Of a stretch of 64,000 bases of DNA, positions 63,290-64,000 are shown in pieces. The translations under genes were made by a program, and so were the position numbers. The stretch is from Isoetes taiwanensis (lineage: Eukaryota > Streptophyta > Lycopodiopsida > Isoetales > Isoetaceae): the NCBI GenBank assembly GCA_021234155.1, contig JAJEKV010000014.1, forward strand, positions 10,373,563 through 10,437,562, given 5' to 3'. How positions within the stretch are numbered: position 1 is the stretch's first letter; every line of letters starts with the position of its first letter. The notes under the pieces were generated by a model. The model worked only from the letters and a program-made list of their open reading frames with translations. It was not told the origin of the DNA and ran no database searches.

Positions 63290-64000
63290 AATCTGGATCA
63301 TATACAAGCAATTATTATGGCACAGTAAATACCCACCCAACCGAATCCACCTCCGAAAGGCAATACTGGCATAGCTACACACACTGGCTTAACTAGCAAT
63401 TGATTACTACTGCTACATTGTAGTCTTTAATTAAGGAAAAATACATTGGTTCAAGTAGAATGAATGGTGCTATCAGTCTCCAACATGAAATGAGATCTCT
63501 ATTTGCAGAACCCCTCACATAGTCATCTTTGACCCCTTGTCACATTTTTGGTTGTTACTCCCTCATACAAATGAACTACAGAAAATGCTACCGCAATTCA
63601 GAAACTAGACTTCGATGGCTTTTTAGAACGGTAAAGCTTGCTCCATTCTGATTTGTAATCGCCAAGTTATGACGTTTCGAAGTTGGCTTTCTTTTTATAG
63701 TAGCTAGCCCTTTAAGAAAAGGTAAAGGTCCTTCCCAAAATAGACATTGCAGACTTTCAAAAGAGTTATTTCTTAATATTATCCCTTGCCATCTTTATTA
63801 TATTATTAGGCAACATTGAGGGAATAATATTTCACATAGCTTTGCCGTAACTATATAGCATTTTCACTGTGGACCACTCCCCCATGCTTGTATCATAATA
63901 GTCCTTCCCGTCTCACGATCGATCATTCACGATCGCCATCAACCTAGAAGAAAACTATCAAACCTTTTGATCAACTTCTGAAAAGTGTGTTAGTCCTTCC
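63290..64000. other. No gene recognised
   Basis: AT-rich sequence with no supported feature up to the window end. Confidence 0.4.

Overview
The window looks like transposon-dense nuclear DNA of a land plant. It carries Ty1/copia and chromodomain-bearing Ty3/gypsy elements, a LINE with an RNase H tail, an intronless PLS-class pentatricopeptide (PPR) gene, and fragments of a callose synthase and a UDP-rhamnose synthase. The wording of the PPR repeats resembles fern or lycophyte PPR families; this is inference, and I cannot name a species. I see no rRNA gene, tRNA gene, CRISPR array or prokaryotic operon.

Layout. 1-16569: Ty3/gypsy family Gy1, all coding on the minus strand. It comprises an integrase/chromodomain tail (1-1628), a foreign gag-protease remnant (3262-4700), a left LTR (4712-6561), a decayed pol/protease/gag (7560-10663), an unassigned retroelement region (10900-12500), an internal LTR remnant with its own TATA box (12490-13100), an ORF whose N-terminus copies the histone H3 tail (13223-14396), and a right LTR (14433-16569). 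16570-21627: unassigned DNA with one decayed coding-like stretch. 21633-31203: a copia element (minus, 5-bp TSD TGCTT) that received a miniature LTR element (TRIM, 22330-26668, TSD TCTTG); the 3' LTR of that TRIM is split by a 3.87-kb element with terminal inverted repeats. 31245-46897: a composite of a second gypsy family (Gy2, TSD CTTTA). It contains four LTRs in two orientations, a 4-kb palindrome of LTR+gag arms, and a LINE insertion (32376-36428, 14-bp TSD).

46903-64000 is calmer. It holds a 2.3-kb minisatellite built on AATCT with a higher-order period, a three-unit hairpin repeat near 50.6 kb, the intact PPR gene (52618-55281, minus), gene fragments of callose synthase (56060-57000) and RHM (60768-61026) each preceded by the same repeat of about 200 bp, and small gypsy and LINE remnants.

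The only intact, plausibly functional host gene is the PPR gene. The most interesting signals are the exact H3-tail sequence MARTKQTAR at the start of a retroelement ORF, a recurring double-stem cassette upstream of the Gy1 TATA boxes, and the Gy2 palindrome, which has the architecture of a hairpin-RNA silencing locus.
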